DNA of 6,704 nt from Methylobacterium sp. (GTDB taxonomy: Bacteria > Pseudomonadota > Alphaproteobacteria > Rhizobiales > Beijerinckiaceae): positions 1 to 6,704 of the forward strand of contig JAJKJG010000143.1 of assembly GCA_021154065.1 (NCBI GenBank). Reading direction: 5' to 3'. The notes beneath the pieces were generated by a model, which saw only the letters and a list, made by a program, of their open reading frames with translations, searched no databases and was not told the DNA's origin. This document shows positions 5,548 to 6,704 of the stretch, in pieces; the stretch's first letter is position 1, and each line of letters starts with the position of its first letter. The translations under genes and the position numbers were made by a program.

Positions 5548-6704
5548 GTGACGCTGGTGTTCGCCGGACACGAGCTCGACCCGCGCCGCCAGGAGCTGCG
5601 GCGGGAGGGCGAGGTCGTGCACGTCGAGCCGCAGGTCTTCGACCTTCTGACGTTCCTGATCCGCAACCGCGACCGCATCGTCTCGAAGGACGAGATCCTC
5701 GACACGATCTGGGACGGGCGCATCGTCTCGGAAGCCGCCCTGTCGAGCCGCATCAACGCCGCCCGCAAGGCGATCGGCGACAGCGGCAACGATCAGATCT
5801 TCATCCGCACCTTCCACAAACGCGGATTTCGCTTCGTCGCCGACGCGACGGAGCGCTCCGACGATGCGGCGCCTCCAGGCGGCGGCGATGGGGCGCGCCC
5901 GCACGCCGAGGCGCCCGCCGCTGCGATCCCGGCTCTCGCCCCCACGCCGGACCAGGAGCACGGTAAGCCGTCGATCGCGGTGGTGCCCTTCCAGAACCTC
6001 AGCCAGGATTCGGAGCACGAGTACTTCGCCTATGGCCTCACCGAGGACGTGGTCCGGCTCCTCGGCCGCAACCGCTGGCTCACGGTGATGACCCGCCACA
6101 CCACGGCGCCCGGTCGCGGGAGCGAGGTCGACGCCCGGGCGCTTGGGGCGGCGCTCGGCGTGCGCTACCTCGTCGAGGGCAGCGTCAGGAGGCACGGCGA
6201 GCGCGTGCGCATCACGGCCGGGCTCGTCTCCGCCGACACCGGGACCCAGCTCTGGTCCGAGGTCTACGACCTCCACCTCGCCGACATCTTCGACATCCAG
6301 GATGCAATGGCGAAGCAGATCGCGGCGGTGATCGAGCCCGAGCTCGCGAGCCACGAGCAGGAGATCGCACATCGCAAGGCGCCGGAGAGCCTCGACGCTT
6401 GGGATTGCTACCAGCGCGGCTTCTACCACTTGTGGGGATTCACGACGCCGGGCTTCGCCGAGGCCGAGGCGCTGTTCCGCCGCGCGATCGAGCTTGAGCC
6501 CGGGCTCGCGCGAGCCCACGCGGCCCTGTCCTACGTCCACCTCCAGAACGCCTTCTATGGCGACCCGAAGGAGCGCCCGGCGCTGATCGAGGCCGCCATG
6601 GCCTCGGCCCGCACGTCGGTTGCCCTCGACGAGCGCGATTCGCTCTGCCACTGCGTGCTCGGCCGGGCCTATTGCCTGCAGCGGCACTACGACGATGCCA
6701 TCGC
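5548..6704 (+). CDS. Winged-helix transcriptional regulator with TolB-like and TPR domains (3' truncated)
   Basis: The frame runs open from GTG 5548 past the right edge, giving 385 residues of a longer protein. Residues 1 to about 100 form an OmpR/CadC-type winged helix: VEPQVFDLLTFLIRNRDRIVSKDEILDTIW (about 28-56), a recognition-helix region ALSSRINAARKAIGD and the wing IRTFHKRGFRFVA. A Pro/Ala/Gly-rich linker follows at about 101-139. Unlike CadC, it has no hydrophobic membrane segment, so the protein is probably cytoplasmic. Residues about 140-265 (KPSIAVVPFQNLSQD, YFAYGLTEDVVRLL, YLVEGSVRRHGERVRITAGL, GTQLWSEVYD) are the TolB-like domain seen in adenylate-cyclase-associated and CadC-like regulators. 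From about 285 onward, helical pairs such as AEALFRRAIELEPGLARAHAALSYVHLQ resemble TPR repeats. A DNA-binding head with a protein-interaction body suggests a regulator sensing through partners. It diverges from the mddA-like gene and could control it. GTG 5557 is a less likely start. Confidence 0.87.
   Translation, partial: MTLVFAGHELDPRRQELRREGEVVHVEPQVFDLLTFLIRNRDRIVSKDEILDTIWDGRIVSEAALSSRINAARKAIGDSGNDQIFIRTFHKRGFRFVADATERSDDAAPPGGGDGARPHAEAPAAAIPALAPTPDQEHGKPSIAVVPFQNLSQDSEHEYFAYGLTEDVVRLLGRNRWLTVMTRHTTAPGRGSEVDARALGAALGVRYLVEGSVRRHGERVRITAGLVSADTGTQLWSEVYDLHLADIFDIQDAMAKQIAAVIEPELASHEQEIAHRKAPESLDAWDCYQRGFYHLWGFTTPGFAEAEALFRRAIELEPGLARAHAALSYVHLQNAFYGDPKERPALIEAAMASARTSVALDERDSLCHCVLGRAYCLQRHYDDAI

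Noticed and set aside
5298..5966. 222-residue + strand frame spanning the intergenic region and the regulator start
   Set aside because: It is Arg/Ser/Pro-rich, overlaps the well-supported regulator out of frame and has no ribosome site.
5482..6687. 401-residue open frame on the - strand opposite the regulator
   Set aside because: The + strand frame encodes a recognisable winged-helix/TolB/TPR protein; the opposite frame has no recognisable domain.

Overview
The window is GC-rich and tightly packed. It reads like the chromosome of an alphaproteobacterium, probably Hyphomicrobiales (Bradyrhizobium/Methylobacterium-type). That placement is an inference from base composition, the style of the predicted proteins and a CTCTCCCCGC/GCGGGGAGAG intergenic palindrome of a type common in that order. 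No rRNA, tRNA, CRISPR array, insertion sequence or phage gene was seen.

Region 1 (bases 2-4361, + strand) is one probable operon of five genes: the C-terminal part of a periplasmic substrate-binding protein of the NMT1/THI5/SsuA type (cut by the left edge), its ABC ATPase, its permease, an FAD-dependent D-amino-acid dehydrogenase-like oxidoreductase (DadA family), and a two-cysteine enzyme of the maleate isomerase / arylmalonate decarboxylase / EutA / Asp-Glu racemase superfamily. Gaps are 10, -4 or 2, 64 and 12 bases. The simplest reading is an importer for a small nitrogen-containing organic compound followed by two catabolic enzymes that oxidise it and isomerise or racemise it. The substrate cannot be named from sequence.

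Region 2 (4332-4410) is the convergent junction. A long imperfect hairpin covers the end and stop codon of the last operon gene. It is followed directly by a perfect 14-bp inverted repeat that probably acts as a bidirectional terminator.

Region 3 (4411-5188, - strand) is a methanethiol S-methyltransferase-like membrane protein gene (MddA/NnrU/isoprenylcysteine methyltransferase superfamily). It is broken by an apparent one-base insertion in a GGG run at 4622-4624; removing one base restores a normal 258-residue protein. It is either a recent pseudogene or a sequence error.

Region 4 (5189-5547) is a divergent intergenic region carrying the ribosome binding sites of both flanking genes and a GC-rich hairpin in the leader of the rightward gene. 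Region 5 (5548 to the right edge, + strand) is a truncated regulator with an N-terminal OmpR/CadC-type winged helix, a Pro/Ala linker without a membrane segment, a TolB-like domain and TPR-like helices.

I found no clearly new biological system. The most notable items are the frameshifted mddA-like gene and the transporter-oxidoreductase-isomerase operon of unknown substrate.
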